DNA of 64,000 nt from Methylomonas rhizoryzae. Lineage in GTDB: Bacteria > Pseudomonadota > Gammaproteobacteria > Methylococcales > Methylomonadaceae. Positions 25,684 through 35,435 of the stretch are shown here, piece after piece. The stretch covers positions 372,001-436,000 of the forward strand of contig NZ_CP043929.1 of the NCBI RefSeq assembly GCF_008632455.1. Direction: 5' to 3'. Position 1 is the stretch's first letter. The number at the start of each line of letters is the position of its first letter. The position numbers and the translations under genes were made by a program. The notes under the pieces were generated by a model. The model did no database searches. It saw only the letters and a program-made list of their open reading frames with translations, and was not told where the DNA came from.

Positions 25684-28188
25684 ATGATACACAAAGTCTT
25701 CCGTAAGAGTACCCCTAAAGCCGACATTACCCGGTTACCTAAACTGGGGATGGCGGCTGAGCATATCACTTCGGATTTCAAACGTTATTACAGCCATCGG
25801 CTAGGCCGGGACGAAAACTGCCGATCCCCGCACTACGCTTACGAAGCGTTGTCTCTGGCGATATGCGACCGTTTGGCGGAGCGCTGGAAAAAAACCTACA
25901 ACGTTTATCGGGACATCGATTGCAAGAAAGCGTTTTACCTGTCCATGGAGTTTTTGATCGGACGCTCGCTAAGCAATGCCATGTTGAATTTGGGCATGGA
26001 CGAGGAAGTGATCAAAGCGCTATACGACTTGGGGCTGGACGCCGAAGAGCTATTGGATAGCGAACCGGACGCCGGTTTGGGAAACGGTGGCTTGGGGCGG
26101 TTGGCGGCTTGTTTCATAGATAGCTGCGCCAGCTTGCAATTACCGGTTACCGGTTACGGCTTGCGCTACGAGTACGGCATGTTCACTCAGGAAATCGTCA
26201 ACGGCGAGCAGGTCGAAAAACCCGATCACTGGTTACGCAACGGCAACGTCTGGGAAATCGAACGGCCGGAGTATATGACCCGGGTTAAATTCGGCGGCCG
26301 TACTCAAATGCATATCGACGAAAACGGACACAAGCGCAGCAGTTGGGTGGAGACGCATGACGTGCTGGCTATTCCCTACGATACGCCGGTACCGGGCTAT
26401 AAAAACGGTACCGTCAATACCCTGCGGTTATGGAAGGCAATTGCTACCGAAGAATTTAATTTGCAGGAGTTTAATGCCGGCGATTACGCCGAAGCCGTGG
26501 CGCAGAAAAATACGGCGGAAAACATCACCATGGTGCTGTATCCCAACGACGCCAACGAAAACGGCAAAGTGTTGCGGTTAAAGCAGCAATATCTTTTGGC
26601 ATCGGCGAGTTTGCAGGACGTTATCGCCAACTGGGTGGGGCGGCACGGCCGGGATTTTTCCAAATTTGCGGAGAAAAACTGCTTTCAACTCAACGACACC
26701 CATCCCAGCATCGCGGTGGCCGAATTGATGCGGCTATTGGTCGACATTCACGGGCTATCCTGGAACGAAGCGTGGCAGATTACCCGCAATACCATGGCCT
26801 ATACCAACCATACATTGTTACCGGAAGCTCTGGAAAAATGGTCGGTAAATTTGATGCAAAGTTTGCTGCCGCGCTTGATGGAGATCATATTCGAAATCAA
26901 CGCGCGCTTCTTGGCGGAGGTTTCGGCGCATTGGCCGGGGGACGGCGCCAGAATCGCCAGAATGTCGCTGATTGAAGAAGGGCATGAAAAAAACGTGCGC
27001 ATGGCGTATTTGGCTATCGTCGGCAGTTTTTCGGTCAACGGGGTGGCCGAACTGCACTCCAAGTTGTTGAAAGAAGGCTTGTTTAAGGATTTTTATGAGC
27101 TTTGGCCGCACAAATTCAATAATAAAACCAATGGGGTTACGCCGCGCCGCTGGCTGGCGGGTTGTAATCCCGAACTTGCGGAACTGATTACCGCGACAAT
27201 AGGCGATAGATGGATTATCGAGTTGTCGGAACTGGCCAAGCTAAGACCTCATGCCGAAGATCCGGCGTTTAGGGCAACCTGGCGTGAGCTCAATCAGGCC
27301 GCCAAGCAACGCTTGGTCGATTACAAACGCACCGAGTTCGACATCGAAATCGACGTGGAGGCCTTGTTCGATGTTCAGGTCAAGCGCATTCACGAATATA
27401 AACGGCAAGTATTAAACGTATTGCACGTCATACATTTATACGACCGCATTAAGCGGGGCGATACGCAAAATTGGGTTAACCGTTGTGTGTTGATCGGCGG
27501 TAAAGCCGCCCCCGGTTATGCGATGGCGAAAAAAATTATTAAGTTAATCAATAATATCGCGAATGTCATCAACGGCGATCCGGATGTCGGGAATAAGCTC
27601 AAATTAGTGTTTTTACCCAATTACCGGGTTTCGGCCATGGAAAAAATCTGTCCGGGTGCGGATCTGTCCGAACAAATTTCCACCGCCGGGAAAGAGGCTT
27701 CCGGCACCGGCAACATGAAGTTCATGATGAACGGCGCACTGACCATCGGCACTTTGGATGGGGCGAACATCGAAATTCGCGATGAGGTTGGGGCGGAGAA
27801 TTTCTTTTTGTTCGGACTCACGGAAGCCGAGGTGGAAGCATTAAAACCGCATTACAACCCGCAAGCTTATATCGATCAAGATACCGATTTGCAAGGCGTC
27901 ATGCGCTTGTTGGAGTGCGGCCATTTCAACCAATTTGAGCCCGGCATGTTCGACGACGTGATTGCGTCGATCAAAAACCCGCAAGATCCGTGGATGACTA
28001 TTGCGGATTTTCGTAGTTATTTGAACGCGCAAAAGCAAGTCGAAGAAGCTTGGCGCGATCAGGAACGCTGGACAAAAATGAGCATTCTGAATACGGCGGC
28101 CAGTGGGAAATTTTCGACCGATAGGACTATTTCCGACTACAACAGAGAAATCTGGAAATTGTCGCCGATAGATGTGGAGCAATATTGA
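25684..28188 (+). CDS. glgP: Glycogen/starch/alpha-glucan phosphorylase
   Basis: Releases glucose-1-phosphate from alpha-1,4-glucans using PLP. It is 834 aa, the normal family length. PLP-binding Lys679 lies in EASGTGNMKFMMNGALT, the family signature. Other conserved blocks are SMEFLIGRSL, ALGNGGLGRLAAC-like DAGLGNGGLGRLAACF, LNDTHP and VKRIHEYKRQ. A good ribosome binding site (AAGGGG) precedes the ATG. It stands apart from other glycogen genes, with trmL starting three bases after its stop. Glycogen is a known carbon store in many methanotrophs. Confidence 0.97.
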   Translation: MIHKVFRKSTPKADITRLPKLGMAAEHITSDFKRYYSHRLGRDENCRSPHYAYEALSLAICDRLAERWKKTYNVYRDIDCKKAFYLSMEFLIGRSLSNAMLNLGMDEEVIKALYDLGLDAEELLDSEPDAGLGNGGLGRLAACFIDSCASLQLPVTGYGLRYEYGMFTQEIVNGEQVEKPDHWLRNGNVWEIERPEYMTRVKFGGRTQMHIDENGHKRSSWVETHDVLAIPYDTPVPGYKNGTVNTLRLWKAIATEEFNLQEFNAGDYAEAVAQKNTAENITMVLYPNDANENGKVLRLKQQYLLASASLQDVIANWVGRHGRDFSKFAEKNCFQLNDTHPSIAVAELMRLLVDIHGLSWNEAWQITRNTMAYTNHTLLPEALEKWSVNLMQSLLPRLMEIIFEINARFLAEVSAHWPGDGARIARMSLIEEGHEKNVRMAYLAIVGSFSVNGVAELHSKLLKEGLFKDFYELWPHKFNNKTNGVTPRRWLAGCNPELAELITATIGDRWIIELSELAKLRPHAEDPAFRATWRELNQAAKQRLVDYKRTEFDIEIDVEALFDVQVKRIHEYKRQVLNVLHVIHLYDRIKRGDTQNWVNRCVLIGGKAAPGYAMAKKIIKLINNIANVINGDPDVGNKLKLVFLPNYRVSAMEKICPGADLSEQISTAGKEASGTGNMKFMMNGALTIGTLDGANIEIRDEVGAENFFLFGLTEAEVEALKPHYNPQAYIDQDTDLQGVMRLLECGHFNQFEPGMFDDVIASIKNPQDPWMTIADFRSYLNAQKQVEEAWRDQERWTKMSILNTAASGKFSTDRTISDYNREIWKLSPIDVEQY

Positions 28189-28191
28189 TAC

Positions 28192-28662
28192 ATGTTGGAT
28201 GTTGTCCTCTATCAGCCGGAAATTCCGGCAAATACCGGCAATATCATTCGATTATGCGCCAATACCGGCGCGCATTTGCATTTGATTCATCCTTTAGGCT
28301 TCGAATTGGACGATAAGCGTTTGCGGCGGGCCGGTCTGGACTATCACGAGTGGGTCAACGTCAGGCAGTATGCGTCGTTGCAGGACTACCGGGAAAGGGC
28401 CAAGCCCAATCGCTTGTTTGCACTCACGACTAAAGGCAGTACCCAGTACAGTCGGGTAGCGTTTCAGGTCGGAGACGCGCTGTTGTTCGGCCCGGAAACG
28501 CGCGGCTTGCCCGCGGATTTTTTGGAGAGTCAGCCGCGTCAGATGAATTTGGTATTGCCGATGCGCAGGGAAAGTAGAAGCTTGAATTTATCCAATACGG
28601 TCGCCGTGGTTCTTTACGAGGCTTGGAAACAGCTCGGTTTTCCGGGTGCGCAGGCGATTTAG
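28192..28662 (+). CDS. trmL: tRNA (cytidine/uridine-34-2'-O)-methyltransferase TrmL
   Basis: A SPOUT-class methyltransferase that modifies the wobble base of two tRNA-Leu species. It is 156 aa, like E. coli TrmL (157). Conserved features are the N-terminal YQPEIPANTGNIIRLCANTG, the LFGPETRGLP segment and the C-terminal trefoil-knot SAM site MRRESRSLNLSNTVAVVLYE. It begins three bases after the glgP stop, so it is probably co-transcribed. Confidence 0.95.
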   Translation: MLDVVLYQPEIPANTGNIIRLCANTGAHLHLIHPLGFELDDKRLRRAGLDYHEWVNVRQYASLQDYRERAKPNRLFALTTKGSTQYSRVAFQVGDALLFGPETRGLPADFLESQPRQMNLVLPMRRESRSLNLSNTVAVVLYEAWKQLGFPGAQAI

Positions 28663-28779
28663 CATTGAAATGGTCGTTCAAAACCGGCGAACAGCGTTGC
28701 TGTAATACGAATTCGCTATGATGCCGGTTTCGTCGACGAATCCGTTAGATTTAGTTGGTTCAGAGAAAGAGGATATTGA

Positions 28780-29901
28780 ATGAAAAAGCAGGTCGCTTTA
28801 ATTACCGGCATCACCGGTCAGGACGGTTCTTATTTAGCCGAGTTTCTGTTGGAAAAAGGCTACGAGGTGCACGGCATCAAACGCCGGGCATCGCTGTTTA
28901 ATACCGAGCGGGTAGACCACATTTATCAAGACCCTCATACCACGGATGCCAAATTTCATCTGCATTACGGGGATTTAACCGATAGCTCTAACCTGACGCG
29001 CATCCTAAAAGAAACCCAACCCGACGAAGTCTACAACCTGGGTGCCATGAGTCATGTCGCGGTGTCGTTCGAATCTCCGGAATACACGGCGGATGTCGAT
29101 GCGATAGGGACTTTGCGCTTGCTCGAAGCCATACGCTTTTTAGGGATGGAGAAAACCACTCGCTTTTATCAAGCCTCCACTTCGGAATTGTACGGCCTGG
29201 TTCAGGAAATTCCGCAGAAGGAAACCACGCCGTTTTATCCGCGTTCGCCTTACGCTGTTGCGAAATTATATGCGTATTGGATTACCGTCAATTACCGGGA
29301 AGCTTACGGCATGTATGCCTGTAACGGCATCTTGTTTAACCACGAATCGCCGCGTCGTGGCGAAACTTTCGTGACGCGCAAGATCACCCGCGGTCTTGCC
29401 AATATCGCCATGGGCCTAGAGCAATGCTTGTACATGGGAAATATGGATTCATTGCGTGATTGGGGGCATGCGAAGGACTATGTGCGCATGCAATGGATGA
29501 TGTTGCAGCAAGAACAGCCGGAAGACTTTGTCATCGCGACCGGCGTGCAATACTCGGTCCGTCAATTTATAGAAATGTCGGCAAGCGAGCTTGGGATTAC
29601 CTTGCGTTGGGAGGGAAGCGGGGTCGACGAAAAAGGCTATGTCGAAGCGATTAGCGGGGACAAAGCGCCGCACGTTAAAGTCGGGCAAACTATCGTTTCC
29701 ATTGATCCGCGCTATTTTCGACCGGCCGAAGTCGAAACCTTGTTGGGCGATCCTAGTAAGGCGAAACAACGTTTGGGTTGGGAGCCGCAAATCACCTTGC
29801 AAGAGATGGTTAAAGAGATGGTGGCTGCCGATCTGGAGCACGCCAAAAAACACGCACTGTTACAGCATGAAGGCTATAGCGTTGCGGTAAGCAAGGAGTA
29901 G
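28780..29901 (+). CDS. gmd: GDP-mannose 4,6-dehydratase
   Basis: Converts GDP-mannose to GDP-4-keto-6-deoxymannose, the first step to GDP-L-fucose and related deoxysugars. It is 373 aa, an extended SDR. The NADP-binding motif is GITGQDGSYLAEFLL, the catalytic Y-x3-K is in SPYAVAKLYAY, and the substrate loop FNHESPRRGETFVTRKI is conserved. The ribosome binding site is AAAGAGG. It is followed four bases later by fcl, so the pair forms an operon for a surface polysaccharide sugar. Confidence 0.97.
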   Translation: MKKQVALITGITGQDGSYLAEFLLEKGYEVHGIKRRASLFNTERVDHIYQDPHTTDAKFHLHYGDLTDSSNLTRILKETQPDEVYNLGAMSHVAVSFESPEYTADVDAIGTLRLLEAIRFLGMEKTTRFYQASTSELYGLVQEIPQKETTPFYPRSPYAVAKLYAYWITVNYREAYGMYACNGILFNHESPRRGETFVTRKITRGLANIAMGLEQCLYMGNMDSLRDWGHAKDYVRMQWMMLQQEQPEDFVIATGVQYSVRQFIEMSASELGITLRWEGSGVDEKGYVEAISGDKAPHVKVGQTIVSIDPRYFRPAEVETLLGDPSKAKQRLGWEPQITLQEMVKEMVAADLEHAKKHALLQHEGYSVAVSKE

Positions 29902-29904
29902 CGG

Positions 29905-30879
29905 ATGTCCGACAGGCAAAAGAAGATTTATGTCGCAGGCCATCGTGGGATGGTGGGTTCCGCCATCGTTCGGCAACTTCAGGCGGCTGGTCACGACAAT
30001 ATCGTGGTCAAAACGCATGGCGAATTGGATCTGACCGATCAAGCCGCGGTGAGCGAGTTCATGCAAGCCGAGAGACCGGACCACGTGATTTTGGCGGCAG
30101 CCAAAGTGGGCGGCATCCACGCGAATAACCAATATCCGGCTGAATTCATATACCAAAATCTAATGATGGAGGCGAACGTCGTGCACCAGGCATGGCGTTC
30201 CGGCTGCACGCAGCTGTTATTTTTAGGCAGTTCTTGTATCTACCCTAAATATGCCGAACAGCCGATACAGGAGTCGGCTTTGCTTACCGGGGTGCTGGAG
30301 CCGACTAACGAACCGTATGCTGTCGCCAAAATTGCCGGTATCAAACTGTGCGAGTCTTACAATCGGCAGTATGCGACCGATTACCGTTCGGTGATGCCGA
30401 CCAATTTGTACGGCGAGAACGACAATTTTCACTTGGAAAACAGTCACGTCATTCCGGCGATGATCCGTAAGTTTCACGACGCCAAAGTCGCCGGCGCGGC
30501 GAGTGTAACGGTTTGGGGTACCGGCGTGGCGATGCGGGAGTTTTTACACGTGGATGATATGGCTGCGGCTTGCCTGCACGTGATGAGTTTGTCCAAAGCA
30601 GCTTATCAACAGGTAACTGAGCCGATGTTATCGCATCTGAACGTCGGGACGGGAGTCGATGTTACCATACGCCAATTGGCGGAAACCGTAGGCAAGGTAG
30701 TCGGTTTTACCGGCAATATCGAATGGGATAGCAGCAAGCCGGACGGAACGCCGCGTAAATTGATGGACAACAGCAAATTGCGTGCATTGGGCTGGCAACC
30801 GAAAATCGAGCTGGAACAAGGCTTAGCCTCGACCTACCAATGGTTCGTCGAACATATAGCGGAAATTAAAAATCAATAA
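29905..30879 (+). CDS. fcl: GDP-L-fucose synthase
   Basis: An epimerase-reductase that turns GDP-4-keto-6-deoxymannose into GDP-L-fucose. It is 324 aa. The nucleotide-binding loop is VAGHRGMVGSAIVRQL, the catalytic Ser-Cys region is LGSSCIYPKYAEQP, and the Y-x3-K is in EPYAVAKIAGIKLCE. The ribosome binding site AAGGAG overlaps the gmd stop region. The presence of gmd-fcl indicates fucose, or a derivative, in LPS or exopolysaccharide. No fucosyltransferase is in the window. Confidence 0.97.
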   Translation: MSDRQKKIYVAGHRGMVGSAIVRQLQAAGHDNIVVKTHGELDLTDQAAVSEFMQAERPDHVILAAAKVGGIHANNQYPAEFIYQNLMMEANVVHQAWRSGCTQLLFLGSSCIYPKYAEQPIQESALLTGVLEPTNEPYAVAKIAGIKLCESYNRQYATDYRSVMPTNLYGENDNFHLENSHVIPAMIRKFHDAKVAGAASVTVWGTGVAMREFLHVDDMAAACLHVMSLSKAAYQQVTEPMLSHLNVGTGVDVTIRQLAETVGKVVGFTGNIEWDSSKPDGTPRKLMDNSKLRALGWQPKIELEQGLASTYQWFVEHIAEIKNQ

Positions 30880-31060
30880 GGCGATTGCCAAGAATCAGGA
30901 TATTTCTGACGGGAGATTTCCTAAAGCGCTTTACACGATGGTTATGTTTTGAAAGGCCGGTTTGCGAATGTTAGCAAAACTAGGCAGGCCGCAGCCGGTT
31001 TACTTATCCGGTTAGAGTGAAAAGTGCAGATCTCAATTTAGATGGGTTGGAGTGATCATT

Positions 31061-32680
31061 ATGCAAATGGAAGCAATAAAGAGTAAGTCCTATACACCCG
31101 GACCTAACCCTTTCTGGGTGTTGTCGTTATGGGGCTTAGCCGTACTGTTATTGACTGGCGTGCTATATGATAGCTTGCGCATGATGGTGGAAGTATGGCT
31201 CGATACCGAAGAATACAGCCACGGATTTTTCATACCGCTTATTTCGGCGTATCTAATTTGGATGCAGCGCAGGGAACTGGCGTTCGTTAACGGTTTTCGC
31301 GAGTCTTCAATCGGATTGGCCCTGTTGTTTTTTGCATTGTTGCTGGGCGTGTTGGGCGGATTGGCAACCATCAAGACCCTGCAGCAATATGGCTTCATCC
31401 TAGGCCTTAGCGGATTGTTCGCCGCGGCATTCGGCACGCGCGGCCTGAAAACCGTTTGGGTTGCCTTGTTGTTTTTGTTTTTCATGGTGCCGTTCCCCAG
31501 TTTTATACTCAACAACCTGTCGTCCAAGCTGCAGTTGTTGTCTTCCTGGCTAGGCGTGGAATTCATACGCGCATGCGACATCATGGTGTTTCTCGAGGGA
31601 AACGTCATCGATCTTGGCGGCTATAAGCTGCAAGTGGTGGAAGCGTGTAGTGGGCTAAGGTATTTGTTTCCGCTGGCCAGCCTGTCTTTTTTGTGCGCCT
31701 ATTTATTCAAAGGGCCTTTTTGGCAAAAGCTCTTAGTATTTTTATCGTCGATTCCGTTGACGATTTTTATGAACAGCTTCCGTATCGGTGTGATTGGCGT
31801 TTTAGTCAATTATTGGGGTACCGAAATGGCCGAAGGCTTCTTACATGATTTCGAAGGCTGGGCGGTATTTTTGCTCTGTATGGTGTTGTTATTCATTGAA
31901 ATGTGGCTTTTTGCCCGGCTGAACGGCAGTAACACCGCTTTTTCGGAATTGGTCCAGTTGCCGGACGAATGGTTCGACGGCAAAGCGAATTTCAGCGCCG
32001 ACGTAAAACTCAACCAATCCGTTTTTGCTTGTATAGCCTTGATCGTATTCATGGGGGCTAGCATGCATGCCATGCGCGCCGGCGAGGACATCATTCCGCC
32101 CAGAAAAGTTTTTGCAAGTTTTCCGGCTCAATTGGGGCAGTGGCAAGGGCGGCGAGACTACATCGACGGACGCTACCTCAAGGAGTTGAAGTTGACCGAT
32201 TACGTGGTAATGAATTACGTCAATCCAAGTCAGCGTAGCAATGTGAATTTCTACACCGCTTATTACGAGTCGCAACGAAACGGCGCGGCCATTCATTCTC
32301 CGCGCAGTTGCATTCCGGGTGACGGCTGGCAAATTACCGGCTTCGGGCAAAAGGAGTTTTCCGACATTATGTTCCAAGGCCAACCGTTGCGGGTCAATAG
32401 AGCCGTTATCGAGAAAGGCGATTATAAACAATTGGTTTATTACTGGTTTCCGCAACGCGGGCGTATGGTTACCAACGAATATCTTGTCAAATGGTATTTG
32501 TTTTACGATGCGATTGCCATGCATCGTACCGACGGCGCCTTGGTCAGATTGGTTACCGGGCTGGAACCCGGGCAAGAATTAAAAGAGGCCGATCTTAGAC
32601 TGCAAAGCTTTTTGAAAGAGTTAGCGCCCGAGCTTGCCGGTTATTTGCCCGGAGCCGAGCCGCAGACGAGTGTAAATTAG
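31061..32680 (+). CDS. Exosortase fused to a C-terminal EpsI domain (XrtD-like)
   Basis: A 539-aa membrane protein. Residues 20-285 form the exosortase: about eight helices with the three catalytic residues C196 (VVEACSGLRYLFPL), R241 (MNSFRIGVIG) and H262 (LHDFEGWAVF). Residues 325 to about 525 match EpsI (FPAQLGQWQGRRDYI, SPRSCIPGDGWQI, YYWFPQRGR). Exosortases recognise short C-terminal sorting signals on exported proteins and cooperate with polysaccharide export. An exosortase-EpsI fusion is, as I recall, typical of the VPLPA-specific XrtD type. I chose the ATG with GGAG eight bases upstream, in preference to the GTG at 31052. No substrate is encoded in the window. Confidence 0.88.
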   Translation: MQMEAIKSKSYTPGPNPFWVLSLWGLAVLLLTGVLYDSLRMMVEVWLDTEEYSHGFFIPLISAYLIWMQRRELAFVNGFRESSIGLALLFFALLLGVLGGLATIKTLQQYGFILGLSGLFAAAFGTRGLKTVWVALLFLFFMVPFPSFILNNLSSKLQLLSSWLGVEFIRACDIMVFLEGNVIDLGGYKLQVVEACSGLRYLFPLASLSFLCAYLFKGPFWQKLLVFLSSIPLTIFMNSFRIGVIGVLVNYWGTEMAEGFLHDFEGWAVFLLCMVLLFIEMWLFARLNGSNTAFSELVQLPDEWFDGKANFSADVKLNQSVFACIALIVFMGASMHAMRAGEDIIPPRKVFASFPAQLGQWQGRRDYIDGRYLKELKLTDYVVMNYVNPSQRSNVNFYTAYYESQRNGAAIHSPRSCIPGDGWQITGFGQKEFSDIMFQGQPLRVNRAVIEKGDYKQLVYYWFPQRGRMVTNEYLVKWYLFYDAIAMHRTDGALVRLVTGLEPGQELKEADLRLQSFLKELAPELAGYLPGAEPQTSVN

Positions 32681-32764
32681 CCGGTCGGGGCTGATGGCTG
32701 GATTTCCGATTGAGTTCATCTACACTTCGCCATTAGTCTGTCTAGCATTAACGGTAGGGTATCG

Positions 32765-33820
32765 ATGATTGTTTGGTTGTCTTGGGGATGGCGGGCCTCC
32801 CTTTTTTTCGGCGCAATGTTGTTTAGCGCACTGCTTAGCGCCGACACGCTGCAAATCAATCCCAATCACCCCGAGCGATATACTGTCGTGAAAGGTGATA
32901 CCTTGTGGGACGTCTCGGGTAAATTCCTGCAGCATCCCTGGCAATGGCCGCAGTTGTGGCGCAACAATCCGCAGATTAAAGACCCGCATTGGATCTATCC
33001 GGGCGATACCTTGTATTTCGCGTACGTCAACGGGGAAGCCACACTCAGTTTTTCACCGAACGGCCAAGACTATAGCGATACGGAACTAGTGCCTCATGTG
33101 CGCGAATCGGAGTTGCAGCAAGCGATCCCGATGATTCCGAACGAAGCGATTTCTCAATTTCTGAGTTCGCCTAGAGTAGTCAACGCAGAAGAGCTTGCTT
33201 CCTCGCCGTATGTGTTGGAGATTGTGGACGAACATTTGGTCGGCGGTATAGGCGACCGGTTTTACGTGCGGGCGATTGAGCATCCCGAGGGCCTGTCGTA
33301 TACCGTATTTCGTCCCGGCAAGCCTTACGTAAGCCCGGAAACCCAAGAAATCCTGGGGTATGAAGCGCAATACATTGCCGACGCGGTAATTGAGAGGCCT
33401 GGCGATCCGGCGACTTTGCGTATCATGAAAGCGGAAATGGAGGTCCAGCGCGGCGACTTGATCATGTTGAGCGCAAATGGGGAAATGGCCTTGAACTATT
33501 TTCCTAAGTCCCCGGAAAGTCCGGTTGCGGGAAGCATCATTCAGGTGTTGGGCGGGGTGTCGCGTATCGGTCAGCACGATATCGTGGTCGTAGACAAGGG
33601 CTTGCGGGATGGTTTGACTGTCGGTCATACCCTGGAGATATTTCGACGGGGCAAGATAGTGATTGACAGAACCAGGACTAACGAGCCGGAACCGGTTCAG
33701 TTGCCGGACGAACAAGCGGGGCTGTTGATGATCTTTAGGCCGTTCGACAAAGTCAGTTATGCATTAGTCATGAAAGCGGCTTCCGCCATCCATGTTTACG
33801 ACAAAGTAAAAACGCCGTAA
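32765..33820 (+). CDS. LysM domain-containing envelope protein
   Basis: A 351-aa exported protein with a signal peptide (hydrophobic WRASLFFGAMLFSALLSA, cleaved near LLSAD). One LysM peptidoglycan-binding domain spans about residues 38-85 (YTVVKGDTLWDVSGKFL, then WPQLWRNNPQI and WIYPGDTLYF). The rest is a conserved extension of unknown function. This gene immediately precedes dprA in many Gammaproteobacteria, as here (28-base gap). Confidence 0.9.
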   Translation: MIVWLSWGWRASLFFGAMLFSALLSADTLQINPNHPERYTVVKGDTLWDVSGKFLQHPWQWPQLWRNNPQIKDPHWIYPGDTLYFAYVNGEATLSFSPNGQDYSDTELVPHVRESELQQAIPMIPNEAISQFLSSPRVVNAEELASSPYVLEIVDEHLVGGIGDRFYVRAIEHPEGLSYTVFRPGKPYVSPETQEILGYEAQYIADAVIERPGDPATLRIMKAEMEVQRGDLIMLSANGEMALNYFPKSPESPVAGSIIQVLGGVSRIGQHDIVVVDKGLRDGLTVGHTLEIFRRGKIVIDRTRTNEPEPVQLPDEQAGLLMIFRPFDKVSYALVMKAASAIHVYDKVKTP

Positions 33821-33848
33821 GCGCGACGGATTTAAGTTCGGATTAGAT

Positions 33849-34946
33849 TTGTCCGCGCTCGGTAACTCGCAGATACGCTATTGGCTGGCGCTTTCCCGTA
33901 CGCCGGGATTAGGTCCGCTTACCGCGCAACGCTTACTGGCTCAATTTTCTGTGGAACGAATTTTTAGCGCGTCGTCCGCCGAATTAAAGCAGGCCGGTTG
34001 TCCGGATAAATTGGTCGATTCGCTGCAGGTGCTGGAATGGAGTTTAATCGAGCAGGACTTGCTGTGGTTGGCGCAAACGGAAAACCATGTGGTGGTTTTC
34101 GACGACCCGGATTATCCGGATTTGCTGAAACAAATCGCCGATCCGCCCTTCGTTTTATACGTTAAAGGAGATCCCCGCTTACTGAATAGGCCACAGATTG
34201 CCATGGTGGGGAGCCGAAATCCCTCGGTTCTTGGGGCAAAAATGGCGCAGGAGTTTGCCGGAGCCTTAGTCGCAGCCGGATACGCGATTACCAGCGGCAT
34301 GGCATTGGGTATAGATGCGGCGAGTCATGTTGCGGCGTTAAACAGCGGAGGAAAAACGTTAGCTGTGGTCGGCACGGGTTTGGACCGCGTGTATCCGGCT
34401 AGACACAGGCAGCTGGCGGTTGAGATAGCCGAGACAGGGGCTTTGATTTCGGAGTTTCCGTTAGGCAGCTCTGCTAAAGCCGGACATTTTCCGCGCCGCA
34501 ATCGCATCATCAGCGGGATGTGTCAAGGTTTGCTGGTTGTGGAAGCCGCCGCCCAAAGCGGCTCCTTGATCACCGCCAGGCTAGCGCTGGAACAGAACCG
34601 GGAAGTCTTCGCAATTCCCGGCTCCATTTACAATCCCCTGGCAAAAGGCTGCAACGCGCTGATTCGGCAAGGCGCTAAATTGGTAGAGTCTGTGGACGAC
34701 ATCTTGGAGGAATTAGGGCAATACAATCAATTGCCTAGGTCTAGCGGCGCACAAATAAATCACACTATGCTTGACCTGGAGCAACAAAATCTATTGAATT
34801 TGATTCCGTACAGCCCGATAACAGTGGATGAACTGGTTCGAGCAAGCGGTAGCTCGGCGGAAAATGTATCTTCAATGCTGTTGGTTTTGGAGATGCAGGG
34901 CTATATTGCTGCCGCGGCTGGTGGTAGTTATTACCGTATTCAATAA
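33849..34946 (+). CDS. dprA: DNA-processing protein DprA (Smf)
   Basis: Binds incoming single-stranded DNA and loads RecA during natural transformation. It is 365 aa with a TTG start. An N-terminal helix-hairpin region (TPGLGPLTAQRLLAQF) is followed by the Rossmann-like core: MVGSRNPSVLGAKMAQEF, ITSGMALGIDAASH, LIVEAA-like LLVVEAAAQSGSLITARLA and VFAIPGS. A C-terminal winged helix covers about 300-365. No frameshift is present. Its presence alone does not prove competence. Confidence 0.96.
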   Translation: MSALGNSQIRYWLALSRTPGLGPLTAQRLLAQFSVERIFSASSAELKQAGCPDKLVDSLQVLEWSLIEQDLLWLAQTENHVVVFDDPDYPDLLKQIADPPFVLYVKGDPRLLNRPQIAMVGSRNPSVLGAKMAQEFAGALVAAGYAITSGMALGIDAASHVAALNSGGKTLAVVGTGLDRVYPARHRQLAVEIAETGALISEFPLGSSAKAGHFPRRNRIISGMCQGLLVVEAAAQSGSLITARLALEQNREVFAIPGSIYNPLAKGCNALIRQGAKLVESVDDILEELGQYNQLPRSSGAQINHTMLDLEQQNLLNLIPYSPITVDELVRASGSSAENVSSMLLVLEMQGYIAAAAGGSYYRIQ

Positions 34947-34954
34947 AGGCTCCG

Positions 34955-35422
34955 ATGAAAGAAGATATATTTGATGTGTTGATTTATTTATTCGAAAACT
35001 ATCTGGACGGGGATAGCGAGAGTTATCCCGATACGGACGTGATTGCCAACGAGCTATTGGATGCGGGGTTTCAGCAACCCGATGTCAGCAAGGCTTTTGA
35101 TTGGCTCGAGTCCTTGGCTGACATTGAAAGTTTGGAGCCTAGAGCACCGTCTTCTTTTCGAATCTTTAGCGCACAAGAACAAAGCGTATTCGATCTGGAA
35201 TGCCGTAGCTTTCTGTTGTTTTTGGAACATACGGGCATATTAAGCGCGGCTAATCGGGAAATTGCCATAGATAGGGCGATGGCCTTGAAAGAAGAAGGCA
35301 TTACCCTGGACAAACTCAAATGGTTGGTATTGATGGTGCTTTTGAGTCAGCCTGGCGATAGCGCGGCGTTCTCCCGTATGGAAGATATCGTTTACGATTT
35401 AATACCAACTTCTTTGCATTGA
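34955..35422 (+). CDS. smg: Smg family protein (DUF494)
   Basis: A 155-aa acidic soluble protein. The start MKEDIFDVLIYLFENYLD and the middle SFRIFSAQEQ are family signatures. Function is not established; the family is invariably encoded between dprA and topA. It starts nine bases after the dprA stop and ends 13 bases before topA, so the four genes are probably one transcription unit. Confidence 0.93.
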   Translation: MKEDIFDVLIYLFENYLDGDSESYPDTDVIANELLDAGFQQPDVSKAFDWLESLADIESLEPRAPSSFRIFSAQEQSVFDLECRSFLLFLEHTGILSAANREIAIDRAMALKEEGITLDKLKWLVLMVLLSQPGDSAAFSRMEDIVYDLIPTSLH

Positions 35423-35435
35423 TTTAAAAGGTGCT

